A stretch of 64,000 nt of DNA, taken from Actinopolymorpha cephalotaxi (GTDB lineage Bacteria > Actinomycetota > Actinomycetes > Propionibacteriales > Actinopolymorphaceae). The stretch lies in NCBI RefSeq assembly GCF_013408535.1, contig NZ_JACBZA010000001.1, positions 3,122,850 to 3,186,849 of the forward strand. The letters run 5' to 3'. How positions within the stretch are numbered: the stretch's first letter is position 1; each line of letters opens with the position of its first letter. The position numbers were made by a program, and so were the translations under genes. Under the pieces are notes generated by a model. It searched no databases, was not told the DNA's origin, and worked only from the letters and a program-made list of their open reading frames with translations. This document shows positions 23,356 to 32,044 of the stretch, in pieces.

Positions 23356-24222
23356 CTAGGCGCGGACCGCGCGGAGGGCGATGGTGACCAGCGGGACGTC
23401 GAACTCGCCGGAGGACGTCTCCGGCCGGGCCCGCAGATAGCCGCGGACCCGGGCGAGCACCTGCGCCCGGTCCACCTCGTCCATCACCAGGATCCGCGAG
23501 TGCGTGCCGAGCATCCCGACCACCTGCTCGCTGGTCCGGCGTTCGTGGGACCCGAACTCCGCGGTCTCCTGGCCGGCGAACGCCACGTGGTCGAAAAGCT
23601 CCTGCCGCATGGGCGACTCGCGGGTCTCGCGTACCGAACCGAGCGCCTGCACCACCTCGTTCAGCCCGGCTACCCACGCGACGCCGTCGTCGTGCAGGTT
23701 CCACAACGCGGCGAGTACGCCGCCGGGGCGCAGCACCCGGGCGATCTCCGGCAGCGCGCGGTCCCGGTCGAACCAGTGGAACGCCTGCCCCACGACCACA
23801 GCGTCGAACGCGCCGTCGGGTGCGGGGATCGCCTCCGCGGTCCCGGTGAACGCGGGCACGTCGGGCAGCCGCCGGTGCAACTCGGCCAGCATCGCGTCGT
23901 CGGGCTCGACCGCGACCACGTCCAGGCCGAGGCCGCGGACCACCTCGGTCAGCTTGCCCGTCCCGGCGGCGAGGTCGAGAACGCGTACGACGTCCTCGCC
24001 CGCGACGGGTTCGAGCGCCCAGCGCACCGCCGTCTCGGGGTAGCTCGGCCGGAACTCCGCGTAGGCGGCAGCGCCGGCGCCGAACGACTCCGCGCGCCGT
24101 TCGCGCTGGCCGGGGTCGGCCGGACGAACGTAGTCGTTGAGCGCCGACCCGCTGTGCCCGGCGGACCGGGCGGACCCGGTGGACCCGGTGGAGTCGGTCG
24201 ACCCGGTGGAGTCGGTGGACAT
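23356..24222 (-). CDS. Class I SAM-dependent methyltransferase
   Basis: The 288-residue protein has a Ser/Thr/Gly-rich tail encoded by repeats of about GACTCCACCGG, then a Rossmann-fold methyltransferase: VLDLAAGTGKLTEV (motif I, SAM binding), VVAVEPDDAML (acidic ribose-binding residue), FDAVVVGQAFHWFD (motif IV) and ARVLRPGGVLAALWNL (post-motif). The QAFHWFD segment is typical of small-molecule methyltransferases of the UbiE/trans-aconitate type; the substrate is unknown. Its ATG shares one base with the stop of the upstream RNA methyltransferase (TGATG), so the pair is translationally coupled. Confidence 0.88.
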   Translation of the reverse strand: MSTDSTGSTDSTGSTGSARSAGHSGSALNDYVRPADPGQRERRAESFGAGAAAYAEFRPSYPETAVRWALEPVAGEDVVRVLDLAAGTGKLTEVVRGLGLDVVAVEPDDAMLAELHRRLPDVPAFTGTAEAIPAPDGAFDAVVVGQAFHWFDRDRALPEIARVLRPGGVLAALWNLHDDGVAWVAGLNEVVQALGSVRETRESPMRQELFDHVAFAGQETAEFGSHERRTSEQVVGMLGTHSRILVMDEVDRAQVLARVRGYLRARPETSSGEFDVPLVTIALRAVRA

Positions 24223-25028
24223 CAGGCCCTCCCGGTCTTCGCCTGGCCGGTCGCCGGCCCGGCGGTGGTCAGGCCTCGGCGTACCAGCTCGAACGACACC
24301 ACGGCGGCCGCGCCGGCGACGTTGAGGGACTCCACGTCCCCCGGCATCGGGATCCGCACCCAGGTGCCGACGTAGGGCCGGATCGCCGGGCTCACCCCGG
24401 CCGTCTCGCTGCCCAGCACGAACGCCGCGAACGGTGGCACCTCCGCGTCGAACACCGTCTCCGGCGCGTCCGCGGCCAGCCCGAACACCGTGTATCCCGC
24501 CTCGACCAGTCGCTCCACCGCGTCCTGCGCGGTCTCCGCCCGCAGCACCGGTGCCCGGAACGCCACGCCCGCGGAGGCCTTCACCACCAGCGGGTCGATG
24601 CCGGCCACACCGTGGTGGGGTACGACGACCCCGGCCAGGCCGGCCGCGGTGGCCGAACGCAGGATCATCCCGACGTTCGACGGTGTGGTGATCCCGTCCA
24701 GGACGAGCACCGTGGGCGGCCGCTCATGATGGCGTACGTCGAGCGCGCCGGCGAGGGTGCGCATCCGCGGCGCCACCACGTCGGCGAGCACGCCGTTGTC
24801 GTGCCGGCCGTTGCCGGACAGCAGGGTGATCCGGTGCGCCGGCTCCCGGCGTACCGGCACTCCCCTGGCGTCGGCGGCGGCGACGATCTCGCGCACCGAC
24901 GGCCCGCGCGACCCCTCGGCCACCAGCACCTTGTCGATCTGCAGCGCCTCGTCTGCGAGCGCGGCCAGCACCGGCCGGAAGCCGTACACGGTCACGAACC
25001 GGTCCTTGGGCGACACCTCTTCCCGCAC
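24222..25028 (-). CDS. SpoU/TrmH family RNA 2'-O-ribose methyltransferase
   Basis: The 268-residue SPOUT enzyme should methylate a ribose in rRNA or tRNA. The N-terminal substrate-binding domain (VYGFRPVLAALADEALQID) precedes the knotted catalytic domain with TPSNVGMILRSATAAG (motif 1), FVLGSETAGVSP (motif 2) and GDVESLNVAGAAAVVSFEL (motif 3). Compared with TrmH the N-terminal domain suggests an rRNA target, as in RlmB and TsnR-type proteins. The GTG at 25028 is preceded by AAGACT at leaderless spacing. It is coupled to the downstream methyltransferase by a one-base overlap. Confidence 0.9.
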   Translation of the reverse strand: MREEVSPKDRFVTVYGFRPVLAALADEALQIDKVLVAEGSRGPSVREIVAAADARGVPVRREPAHRITLLSGNGRHDNGVLADVVAPRMRTLAGALDVRHHERPPTVLVLDGITTPSNVGMILRSATAAGLAGVVVPHHGVAGIDPLVVKASAGVAFRAPVLRAETAQDAVERLVEAGYTVFGLAADAPETVFDAEVPPFAAFVLGSETAGVSPAIRPYVGTWVRIPMPGDVESLNVAGAAAVVSFELVRRGLTTAGPATGQAKTGRA

Positions 25029-25084
25029 GCCGCCCAGTCTTCCACCGCGCGGTTCTCCGGCCGGGACGGGCCACCGCATGCGAA

Positions 25085-25120
25085 CGGCGGCCGATCCCAC
25101 CGCGATGGGATCGGCCGCCG
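25085..25120. terminator. Perfect hairpin downstream of the Gfo/Idh operon
   Basis: A 15-bp perfect stem (CGGCGGCCGATCCCA with its complement, 6-nt loop) lies just after the stop of the oxidoreductase at 25156 and before the RNA methyltransferase start. It has no strong T-tract but fits a terminator on position and stability. Confidence 0.75.
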
Positions 25121-25155
25121 AACGACACACTCAGGCGCGGACCTGCGAGCGCGGC

Positions 25156-26175
25156 CTACACCTCCAGCGGCAGCTTCACCGGCTGGCCGGTCTCCGCCGA
25201 CTTGTACGCCGCGAACGCGATCTCGGTGGCGCGGTAGCCGTCCCAGCCGTTCGGGTGCGGCGCGGTGCCCTCCCGGATCCCGGACACGAACGCCTCGACC
25301 AGGCCCGCGTCGGCGTTGCCGCCCCACGGCGTCCACGACACGCTCTGCGGACCCTGCCGGCCCGGCCCGTCGGAGTAGACGTTGATGGTCTGGGCGAACG
25401 CGTCCGCCGCGGCGACGCCGTCCTCCCCCACGATCTCCATGGTGACCGCGCCCCACGTCGGGTAGGACTTCGGCTTGCTCCAGCTGCAGTCGATGGTGGC
25501 GACGGTGCCGTCGGCGAAGGTGACCGCGATCGTGCCGGCGGTCTCCACCGGCAGGTCGGGGTAGAGGATCTTGTTGTGCTGGGCGTAGACCTCGACCGCC
25601 TCGGAGTCGAGCATCCAGCGGAGCAGGTCGGCCACGTGCACGGTGTGGTCCATCACCGCGCCGCCGCCGGCGAGCTGGGGGTCGACGAACCACCCGCCGG
25701 GCATCGTGCCCGGGTTGGTGCCGGCCACCGCGTGGATACGGCCGAGCCCACCGGACCGGACGATCCGCTCCAGCCCGGCGATCGCCTCGGCGAACCGCAC
25801 CGGGAACGCCGTCATCAGGTGCACGCCGGCCGCGTCGCAGGCGTCGATCATCGCCTTGCCGTCGGCGAGTGAGGTGGCCAGCGGCTTCTCGCACAGCACG
25901 TGCGCACCCGCCGCCGCGGCCTTCTCCACCAGCACCCGGTGCCCGGCGTTCTCACTGCAGATCACCACGCCGTCGGGAGCCCACTCGAGCAGCTCGTCGT
26001 AGGAGGTGGTGAACGGAATGCCGAGCCGGTCCGCGAGCGGCTTGCCGCGCTCGGCGTTCTCGTCGGCGGCGCGCAGCTCGACACCGGGCAGGTCGGCCAG
26101 GACGGCCGCGTAGCCCGCGCCGTGCAGGTGCGCGAAGGACAGGATCCCGATCTTGACTGGGGTCGTGCTGGTCAT
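25156..26175 (-). CDS. Gfo/Idh/MocA family NAD(P)-dependent oxidoreductase
   Basis: The 339-residue protein has the N-terminal Rossmann fold (VKIGILSFAHLHGAGYAAVL) with an unusual SFAHLHG loop in place of the usual GxGxxG. The active-site signature VLCEKPLATSL and the C-terminal alpha/beta domain (GGGAVMDHTVHVADLLRWML) supply the Lys and His expected for hydride transfer on a sugar or cyclitol. Its ATG overlaps the stop of the upstream paralogue by four bases (ATGA), so both are made from one transcript. Substrate not identifiable. Confidence 0.9.
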   Translation of the reverse strand: MTSTTPVKIGILSFAHLHGAGYAAVLADLPGVELRAADENAERGKPLADRLGIPFTTSYDELLEWAPDGVVICSENAGHRVLVEKAAAAGAHVLCEKPLATSLADGKAMIDACDAAGVHLMTAFPVRFAEAIAGLERIVRSGGLGRIHAVAGTNPGTMPGGWFVDPQLAGGGAVMDHTVHVADLLRWMLDSEAVEVYAQHNKILYPDLPVETAGTIAVTFADGTVATIDCSWSKPKSYPTWGAVTMEIVGEDGVAAADAFAQTINVYSDGPGRQGPQSVSWTPWGGNADAGLVEAFVSGIREGTAPHPNGWDGYRATEIAFAAYKSAETGQPVKLPLEV

Positions 26176-27194
26176 GCCGACGCCACCTCCGCGGCCACTG
26201 GTGCGCTTCCTTCGTACGGGGTGGCGCTGACCGGCAGCTCGACAGCCTGCCCGGTCTGCGCCGAGGTGACCGCGGCGAGCGCGACGGCCAGGGCGGCGCG
26301 CCCGTCGTGGGCGGTCACCCGTGGTTGGGGTCCGCCCTCGATGGCGGCGGCGAACTCGGCCAGCTCCCGGGTGAACGACGAACCGAAGCTCGATCCCGCC
26401 GCGGCTGCCAGCGTCCCAGGAATGGTCTGGACCACCGGCCGCTGGTCGGAGGCGTAGTCGATCAGCCCTTCACTGCCGGCGAGCTCGTAGCTGGTGCGGA
26501 ACGAGCCGCCCTGCCGGGCCCACGACGCGGTCAGGTGGGAGATCGTGCCGCCGACGTGGGTGAGGATGGCGTACGCGTGGGTGGGGCCGTTCTGCGGTCC
26601 GGCGGGCCGCATCAGCTTGGCGTACACGCGTACGACATCGCCGGCGATCCAGCGGGCGAAGTCGATGTCGTGGATCATCACGTCGCCGATGATCCCGGCG
26701 GAGCGGGCCATGTCGTGGTACCAGCCCTGCGGGTTGGGCATGCCGCCCTCGCGGGTGAACCGCATGACGCCGGGCCGGCCGATCCGCCCCGCGGCCACCG
26801 CGTCGCGCGCCGAGGCGTACTCGGGCATGAACCGCACCACCTGCGCGGTGAACAACGGGACGCCGGCCTGCTCCGAGGCGGCGATCAGCTCGTCCGCCTC
26901 CTCCAGCGTCCGGGCCAGCGGCTTCTCGCAGATCACCGGCTTGCCCGCCCGCAGGGCGGCCAGCGCCAGCGGGGCGTGCGTGTCGGTGGGCGTGCACACG
27001 TCCACGACGTCGACCGAACGCAGCAGCGACGCGAGGTCGGGATGCACCTGCAGGCCGAGGTCCTTCTGCGCGACCGCCCTGGACTCGGGCAGCTCGTCGA
27101 AGCCGTGCAGCTCGGCCCCCAGCTCCCGCCAACCACCGATGTGCACCCGCCCGATGCCGCCGAGACCGACGACGCCCACTCTGGAGACCTTCAC
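26172..27194 (-). CDS. Gfo/Idh/MocA family oxidoreductase, inositol-dehydrogenase-like
   Basis: The 340-residue protein has a textbook nucleotide motif (VGVVGLGGIGRVHIGGW), the CTPTDTHAPLALAALRAGKPV loop region, VICEKPLARTLEEAD with the catalytic Lys, and GIIGDVMIHDIDFARWI with the catalytic Asp/His pair. It resembles inositol 2-dehydrogenases and related sugar dehydrogenases more than the downstream gene does. The GTG at 27194 is preceded by GGAAGGG about ten bases away. An in-frame ATG at 27245 would put the operator palindrome inside the gene, so I reject it. First gene of a two-gene operon. Confidence 0.9.
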   Translation of the reverse strand: MKVSRVGVVGLGGIGRVHIGGWRELGAELHGFDELPESRAVAQKDLGLQVHPDLASLLRSVDVVDVCTPTDTHAPLALAALRAGKPVICEKPLARTLEEADELIAASEQAGVPLFTAQVVRFMPEYASARDAVAAGRIGRPGVMRFTREGGMPNPQGWYHDMARSAGIIGDVMIHDIDFARWIAGDVVRVYAKLMRPAGPQNGPTHAYAILTHVGGTISHLTASWARQGGSFRTSYELAGSEGLIDYASDQRPVVQTIPGTLAAAAGSSFGSSFTRELAEFAAAIEGGPQPRVTAHDGRAALAVALAAVTSAQTGQAVELPVSATPYEGSAPVAAEVASA

Positions 27195-27223
27195 CTGTGG
27201 CAAACCCTTCCTTAGACCGATCT

Positions 27224-27237
27224 CACCAGATCTGGTG
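27224..27237. promoter_or_regulatory. 14-bp palindrome upstream of the Gfo/Idh operon (candidate operator)
   Basis: CACCAGATCTGGTG is a perfect palindrome about 30 bases before the GTG of the first operon gene. Its half-sites resemble those of GntR- and LacI-type regulators. No such regulator is encoded next to it in this window. Confidence 0.6.
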
Positions 27238-27328
27238 CAGACCATATGCCTATCGGGCCGACCACCCGAACGGAAGGGCTGTCCGATGCGCGGACGGCCG
27301 GCTGCCGAACGCCGTTCCGTCGGGGCTG

Positions 27329-27351
27329 CCGTACGCCGTGCCGCCGTACGG
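27329..27351 (-). terminator. Hairpin after the third Gfo/Idh gene
   Basis: CCGTACG and CGTACGG form a 7-bp stem with a 9-nt loop, five bases after the stop of the gene at 27357. It separates that gene from the downstream operon. No T-tract is visible. Confidence 0.5.
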
Positions 27352-27356
27352 GCGGG

Positions 27357-28265
27357 TCAGGCGAGTACGTCGGCCAGCTGGATCCGGGCCCCGTCGGCCG
27401 CGGCGGACAGCTCGCCCGCCCGCAGGACGGCGAGAATCTCCAGCGTCTCCGCCGGTGCCACCGGCGGCACCCCGGTGCGCACCATCTCCACCACCGCGCG
27501 CAGCTGGCCGGTGTAGTAGGCGTCGGCGTCCTCGATCGCGATGGCGTGCCGGCCCTTGCGGGCGTGCAGAGTGAGATGAAAACCACACGTCGCGTCGCGC
27601 AGGACCTGCACGACGGCGCTCGGGCCGCCGGGCCCGTAGCCGAGCACCGCCACGTCCCGCTCCGGCCAGCTGGTCCGCTGCACCCAGCGCACCCCCGGCC
27701 CGAGGACGGCGTACACCTGCTCGACCGCGTGCACGCCGTAGTGCGACCACTCCCCCGGGCCGACGCTGACCACCGAGGAGGGCTCGCCGAGGTCGGCGAC
27801 GTACGCCGCGTCGTCGGCGAGCTCCCGGGCGTACCGCAGCGCCGACGAACTTGTCACCGGCACGCCCCGCTCGGCGGCGAGCCGGAACAACGTCCGGGCC
27901 TCCCGCAGGTCCTGCGTCATCGGCTTGTCCAGGAACGCCGGCACCCCGGCCGCCACGAACGCGCGGGCCTGCGGCACGTGGTGGCGGCCGTGGCCGGAGT
28001 CGTCGACCACGAGGACCAGGTCGGTCTGGTGGAGGAGTTCGGTCGGCTCGGCGATCACCCGGCCGATGTCGTACGTCGCGGCGAGGGTGCGGGCGTCCGG
28101 CTGGTCCGCGCGCACCACCCCGCCCCACACCCAGGTGATCCGGGCGCCGGGGATCGCGGCCTGTTCGTTCAGGATCCGGGCGTACGCGCCGGCGTGGGAG
28201 GTGTCGACCCCGAGCAGGCCGACCCGCACGTTGCCGCCCGTCTCACCAGCCGCTGGTCCGCTCAT
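27357..28265 (-). CDS. Gfo/Idh/MocA-like oxidoreductase with a DKP in place of EKP
   Basis: The 302-residue protein has VRVGLLGVDTSHAGAYARIL at the N terminus and FLDKPMTQDLREA where the family usually has EKP, so the catalytic Lys is kept and the Glu replaced by Asp. The C-terminal domain includes WSHYGVHAVEQVYAVLGPG. The VDTSH start is seen in a divergent Gfo/Idh branch often found beside other sugar oxidoreductases. The ATG at 28265 follows GGAGGGG at a long spacing. It is separated from the two-gene operon by 162 bases holding a hairpin and the operator. Confidence 0.85.
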   Translation of the reverse strand: MSGPAAGETGGNVRVGLLGVDTSHAGAYARILNEQAAIPGARITWVWGGVVRADQPDARTLAATYDIGRVIAEPTELLHQTDLVLVVDDSGHGRHHVPQARAFVAAGVPAFLDKPMTQDLREARTLFRLAAERGVPVTSSSALRYARELADDAAYVADLGEPSSVVSVGPGEWSHYGVHAVEQVYAVLGPGVRWVQRTSWPERDVAVLGYGPGGPSAVVQVLRDATCGFHLTLHARKGRHAIAIEDADAYYTGQLRAVVEMVRTGVPPVAPAETLEILAVLRAGELSAAADGARIQLADVLA

Positions 28266-28325
28266 CCGGCGGCACCCCTCCATCCGTCCGTACGTACGCC
28301 GTGACCAAGGTGGCACTGTACGTTG

Positions 28326-30911
28326 TCAGCGCCTCACGCGCCGACTCCCGCGTTCGCCGTCGGGCCCGGTCGGGCGCGCCAGCCGGGCGAGGACGTCCGG
28401 TAGCGGCCCGGTCGTCACCACCCCGAGCCGGCGGGTCGCCCGGGTGAGCGCGACGTACAGGTCACCCGCGCCGTGCGCGTCGTAGGTGGCACACGCTCCC
28501 GGCCGGACGGCCTCGAGGATCGCCGCGGGGTCGACCACGACGACCGAGTCGAACTCCAGTCCCTTGGCCTGCGCCACGGTGAGCAGCGCGACCCGGGCGT
28601 CGAGGACGGCGGGGCTGCCGCCGAGTGCGACGTCGGTGCGGACCGCGCGCAGCTGCCGGCCGAGGCCGGCGAACCGGGACTCGGGCACGATCACCGCCAG
28701 CCGGCCCGCCGGCTCACCCCGGTCGGAGGAGTGGTCGCCGTCGGCGTGGTCGCCGCTGGGGTTCGCGCCGGCGGCCAGCGCTGCGAGCTCCTCGTCCACC
28801 GCGGCGGACAACGCCGGAGCGAGCTCGGCCTCCTCGACCGGCCGCCACCAGGGCTCGGCGCCGTCGCGGACCGAGCCGGGCGGTGCCGCGTCCGGGTCGA
28901 TCGTGGCGAGTACGTCGGCCGCGAGCGCCATGATCGGCGCGGGCGTGCGGTAGTTGACGGTGAGGCGTTCGCGGCGCCAGCGTCCCTGCGCCCACAGGTC
29001 CAGCACCTCCGCCCAGGTCGCCGGGGCGCCGGGGGCACTGGCCTGGGCCAGGTCGCCGACCAGGGTCATCGACCGCGCCGGGCACCGCCGCATCAGCAGC
29101 CGCCACGCCATCGCCGGCAGCTCCTGCGCCTCGTCCACGATCACGTGGCCGTACACCCACTGCCGGTCGCCCAGCGCGCCCTCGCTCACCGGGCCGCCGC
29201 CCTCGTCACCGCGGTAGCGCCGGACCACGCCCTCGGCCAGCGGGTCCACGTCGTCGTCGGTGGTGGTGACGTCGTCCGCGAACTCTTCGTACTCCTGCTG
29301 CAGCTCGACCCCGGCCCGGGCGTAGCCGGTCTCCTCCGTCACCTCCCCCCTCTCCCGACGTTCGGCCGCGGCGGCGGCGTAGACGGCGCGGTCGAGCTCG
29401 CCGAGGTGTTCGGCGGCCTCGTCCAGCAGCGGGACGTCCGCAGGTGTCCACCGCTGGGCAGCCGGCGGACCGGGCCGCAGCAACGCCGCCCGCTCGGCCG
29501 CGGTGAACTCCGGCGCGGCGGAGGCGATCAGGTCGGCCGAGCTGTAGAGGTCGGCGAGCAGCTCGGTCGGGGTGAGCTCGGGCCACAGGCCGTCGAGCGC
29601 GGCCCGCACCTCGGGCGCGGCGGCGAGCTCCCGGCGGATGTCCTGCACGTCGGCGTCGCCGAGCAGGTCGGCGCCGAGCCGGTCGACGGCCTGCCGGGTG
29701 AGCGCGCCGAGAATGTCGCGGACGAAGTGCCGGCGGGCGCGGTTGGCGAGTTCACCATCGCGGCCGGCGCGGGCGCGGGCGCGGTCCCGAACCCGCTCGC
29801 AGACGGCCCGGGACAGGACGTACGGCTCGCCGTCGACGACCAGCTCGAGGTCGTGCTCGGGCACCCGCTGCCGGTCGCGGACGGCCGCGGCCACCACGTC
29901 CGCCATCCGCGGGTCGCCCTTGACCCGCGCGGCGAGCGGCTCGTCCTCACCCGAAGCGCTCACCCCGGGGTACAGCTCCGCGAGCGTGGCGAGCACCACG
30001 TCGGTCTCGCCGAGGGAGGGCAGCACCTGGTCGATGTAGCGGGTGAACGTGGGGTTCGGCCCGACGATCAGCACGCCGCGCCGCGCCAGCCGCGCCCGGT
30101 GGGTGTAGAGGAGGTACGCCGCCCGGTGCAGCGCCACCACCGTCTTGCCGGTGCCGGGCCCGCCCTCCACCACCAGGATCCCGGCCAGGCCGGAACGGAT
30201 CACCCGGTCCTGTTCGGCCTGGATGGTGGCCACGATCTCGTTCATCCGGCCGGTGCGGCCGGCGGCGAGGGACGCGAGCAGGGCCGCCTCGCCCGACAGC
30301 TGGCGGCGTTCGGTGTCGTCCATGTCGCCGAGGGTCGCGAGGTCGAGCACGTCGTCCTCGATGCCGACAACGGTGCGGTCGTGGGTACGCAGGTGCCGCC
30401 GGCGGCGGACACCGAGCCGCCGGGCCGGCGTCGCGCCGTAGAACGCCTGCGCCGCCGGCGCCCGCCAGTCGACGAGCACGGGTTCGTAGTCGTCGTCGAA
30501 CAATCCGATCCGGCCGATGTAGAGGCGGGTGTCGTCGTCGTTGTCGAGCCGGCCGAAACACAATCCGCGCTCGACGGCGCCCAGTTGGGAAAGCCGTCCG
30601 GTAAGGAGCTCGTGGTAGGACTGGCGTTCGGACATCGACTGGTGGGTGAGCGCGTGCTCACCGCGGTGAACAGCGTCGAGCCGGCGCTGAGCACGCTCGC
30701 GGAGCGAGTCCAGCCGGTCGTACAGCATGCCGACATGGCCTTGTTCGTAAGCGATCTCGGCGGCGACCGAATTCCCGGCCGAGGTTGACGCATGGCGTGA
30801 ATTCGGGCTAGAATTCGCGGAGTCGTCTGGTTCGAATTCTTCGGCGGACGCGGCGACGGACGTAATTGTGTGGGACGCGCCGGACACGGCGGACCTGGAA
30901 TTCTCGGTCAT
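28326..30911 (-). CDS. helD: HelD/HelR-type RNA polymerase-associated UvrD-like ATPase
   Basis: The 861-residue protein is a superfamily 1 helicase-like ATPase. An N-terminal coiled-coil arm (YDRLDSLRERAQRRLDAV) precedes ATPase lobe 1 with VEGGPGTGKTVVALHRAAYL (Walker A). A large insertion follows, then HVIVDEAQELPAMAW (motif II), LTVNYRTPAP (IV) and YVALTRATRRLGVV (VI). HelD proteins pull stalled or drug-bound RNA polymerase off DNA, and the actinomycete HelR subgroup confers rifamycin tolerance. I saw no rifamycin-associated palindrome upstream. The first 60 residues are an AT-rich, Asn/Ser-rich extension. The ATG at 30911 has an AGGGGA box. Confidence 0.9.
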   Translation of the reverse strand: MTENSRSAVSGASHTITSVAASAEEFEPDDSANSSPNSRHASTSAGNSVAAEIAYEQGHVGMLYDRLDSLRERAQRRLDAVHRGEHALTHQSMSERQSYHELLTGRLSQLGAVERGLCFGRLDNDDDTRLYIGRIGLFDDDYEPVLVDWRAPAAQAFYGATPARRLGVRRRRHLRTHDRTVVGIEDDVLDLATLGDMDDTERRQLSGEAALLASLAAGRTGRMNEIVATIQAEQDRVIRSGLAGILVVEGGPGTGKTVVALHRAAYLLYTHRARLARRGVLIVGPNPTFTRYIDQVLPSLGETDVVLATLAELYPGVSASGEDEPLAARVKGDPRMADVVAAAVRDRQRVPEHDLELVVDGEPYVLSRAVCERVRDRARARAGRDGELANRARRHFVRDILGALTRQAVDRLGADLLGDADVQDIRRELAAAPEVRAALDGLWPELTPTELLADLYSSADLIASAAPEFTAAERAALLRPGPPAAQRWTPADVPLLDEAAEHLGELDRAVYAAAAAERRERGEVTEETGYARAGVELQQEYEEFADDVTTTDDDVDPLAEGVVRRYRGDEGGGPVSEGALGDRQWVYGHVIVDEAQELPAMAWRLLMRRCPARSMTLVGDLAQASAPGAPATWAEVLDLWAQGRWRRERLTVNYRTPAPIMALAADVLATIDPDAAPPGSVRDGAEPWWRPVEEAELAPALSAAVDEELAALAAGANPSGDHADGDHSSDRGEPAGRLAVIVPESRFAGLGRQLRAVRTDVALGGSPAVLDARVALLTVAQAKGLEFDSVVVVDPAAILEAVRPGACATYDAHGAGDLYVALTRATRRLGVVTTGPLPDVLARLARPTGPDGERGSRRVRR

Positions 30912-31023
30912 TTCCCCTGCCGAATCGAAGTGACGAAATAAACAGCCCACGCTACCAAGAATGTCGGCTGTTCCGCCAGACTCGATTTTCCTGAAGCAGC
31001 ATTGTTTTCGCGTACGCGAATTC
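30769..31023. other. AT-rich segment with six GAATTC palindromes
   Basis: GAATTC occurs at 30769, 30799, 30811, 30834, 30898 and 31018, six times in 255 bases of otherwise high-GC DNA. Five lie in the 5' end of the helicase gene, mostly as Asn-Ser codons, and one in its promoter region. Confidence 0.75.
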
Positions 31024-31108
31024 CCCGATATTACTGCACCGCGCGATGTCGTGTGTTATCGCACCGCGCTTGTGCCGGGGTCGATGGCGCGTCGGTGCCG
31101 CGTCGGTG

Positions 31109-31957
31109 TCAGCCACCGAAGTTCAGCAGAGCGATCCCGGTCGCGACCACCACGGTCGCCACGGTCCGCCAGCGCCCGAACGGCTCCCGGAAGACGACCG
31201 CCCCGATCACCGCGCCGACGATGACGCTGGTCTCCCGCAGTGCCGCCACCGTGGCGAGGGTTCCCACGCTCTGCGCCCAGAGCACGATGCCGTACGCCAC
31301 CACCGCGCAGGATCCGGCTGCCAGGCCGGTACGCCAGTTCACCCGTACGTCGGCCAGCAGGACGGGGCCGCGACGGTGCACCGCCCAGACCACCAGCAGG
31401 CCGCCGTGCAACAGAAACAGCCAGGCGGCGTACGCGAACGGCGCCCCCGACGCCCGCACCCCCAACCCGTCCAGCACCGTGTACGTCGCGATCAGCAGCC
31501 CGGTGGTGGCGGCCGCGGCCAGCGCGGGGAGCTCGCTCCGGTGCGGGAGCCCGCGGGCGAACACCAGGCAGCCCAGGCCCACCGAGACCACCGCGACGCC
31601 GGCCAGCCCGACCGCGCCCAGCCGCTCACCGACCACCACCGCCGCCACGATCGCGACCACCCACGGCGACATGCCGCGCGCCAGCGGGTAGACCTGGTTG
31701 AACGCGCCGAGGCTGTACGACCTCATCAGCGCCACGTTGTAGAGCACGTGCACGCAGACGGAGGCGGCGAGGTACGGCCAGGCCGCCCGGGGCGGCCCAC
31801 CCACCCACGGCAGCGCCGCCGCACCGAACACCACGAACGCCAGCGACAGCACGGTGACCGCGACCAGCTTGTCGGTGATCGCGTGCGCGAGAGCGTTCCA
31901 GGTGGCGTGCAGAACCGCGGCGAGCAGGACGGCGGCGGCGACGGCTGTGGTGGACAC
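31109..31957 (-). CDS. EamA/DMT family transporter
   Basis: The 282-residue membrane protein has about ten hydrophobic helices in two EamA repeats. The first starts AAVLLAAVLHATWNALAHA, and the second contains TGLLIATYTVLDGLG and AALRETSVIVGAVIGAVVF. The HATWN motif places it with small drug/metabolite exporters. It is transcribed in the same direction as the helicase but 197 bases away, and is divergent from the Eis-like gene. GTG at 31957 chosen; a longer frame upstream would run across the opposite gene. Confidence 0.88.
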   Translation of the reverse strand: MSTTAVAAAVLLAAVLHATWNALAHAITDKLVAVTVLSLAFVVFGAAALPWVGGPPRAAWPYLAASVCVHVLYNVALMRSYSLGAFNQVYPLARGMSPWVVAIVAAVVVGERLGAVGLAGVAVVSVGLGCLVFARGLPHRSELPALAAAATTGLLIATYTVLDGLGVRASGAPFAYAAWLFLLHGGLLVVWAVHRRGPVLLADVRVNWRTGLAAGSCAVVAYGIVLWAQSVGTLATVAALRETSVIVGAVIGAVVFREPFGRWRTVATVVVATGIALLNFGG

Positions 31958-32044
31958 GAGGGTCGAGCCTGCCAGTAGGCGTGGACCGCGGACCAACCAC
32001 AATGCCCTCGCCCACGATGCCGTCCGTCTGGTAGGCAGTGGCCC

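Noticed and set aside
30912-31108. A rifamycin-associated regulatory palindrome upstream of the HelR-like gene
   Set aside because: No inverted repeat resembling the known element could be found by eye; only AT-rich DNA and one GAATTC.
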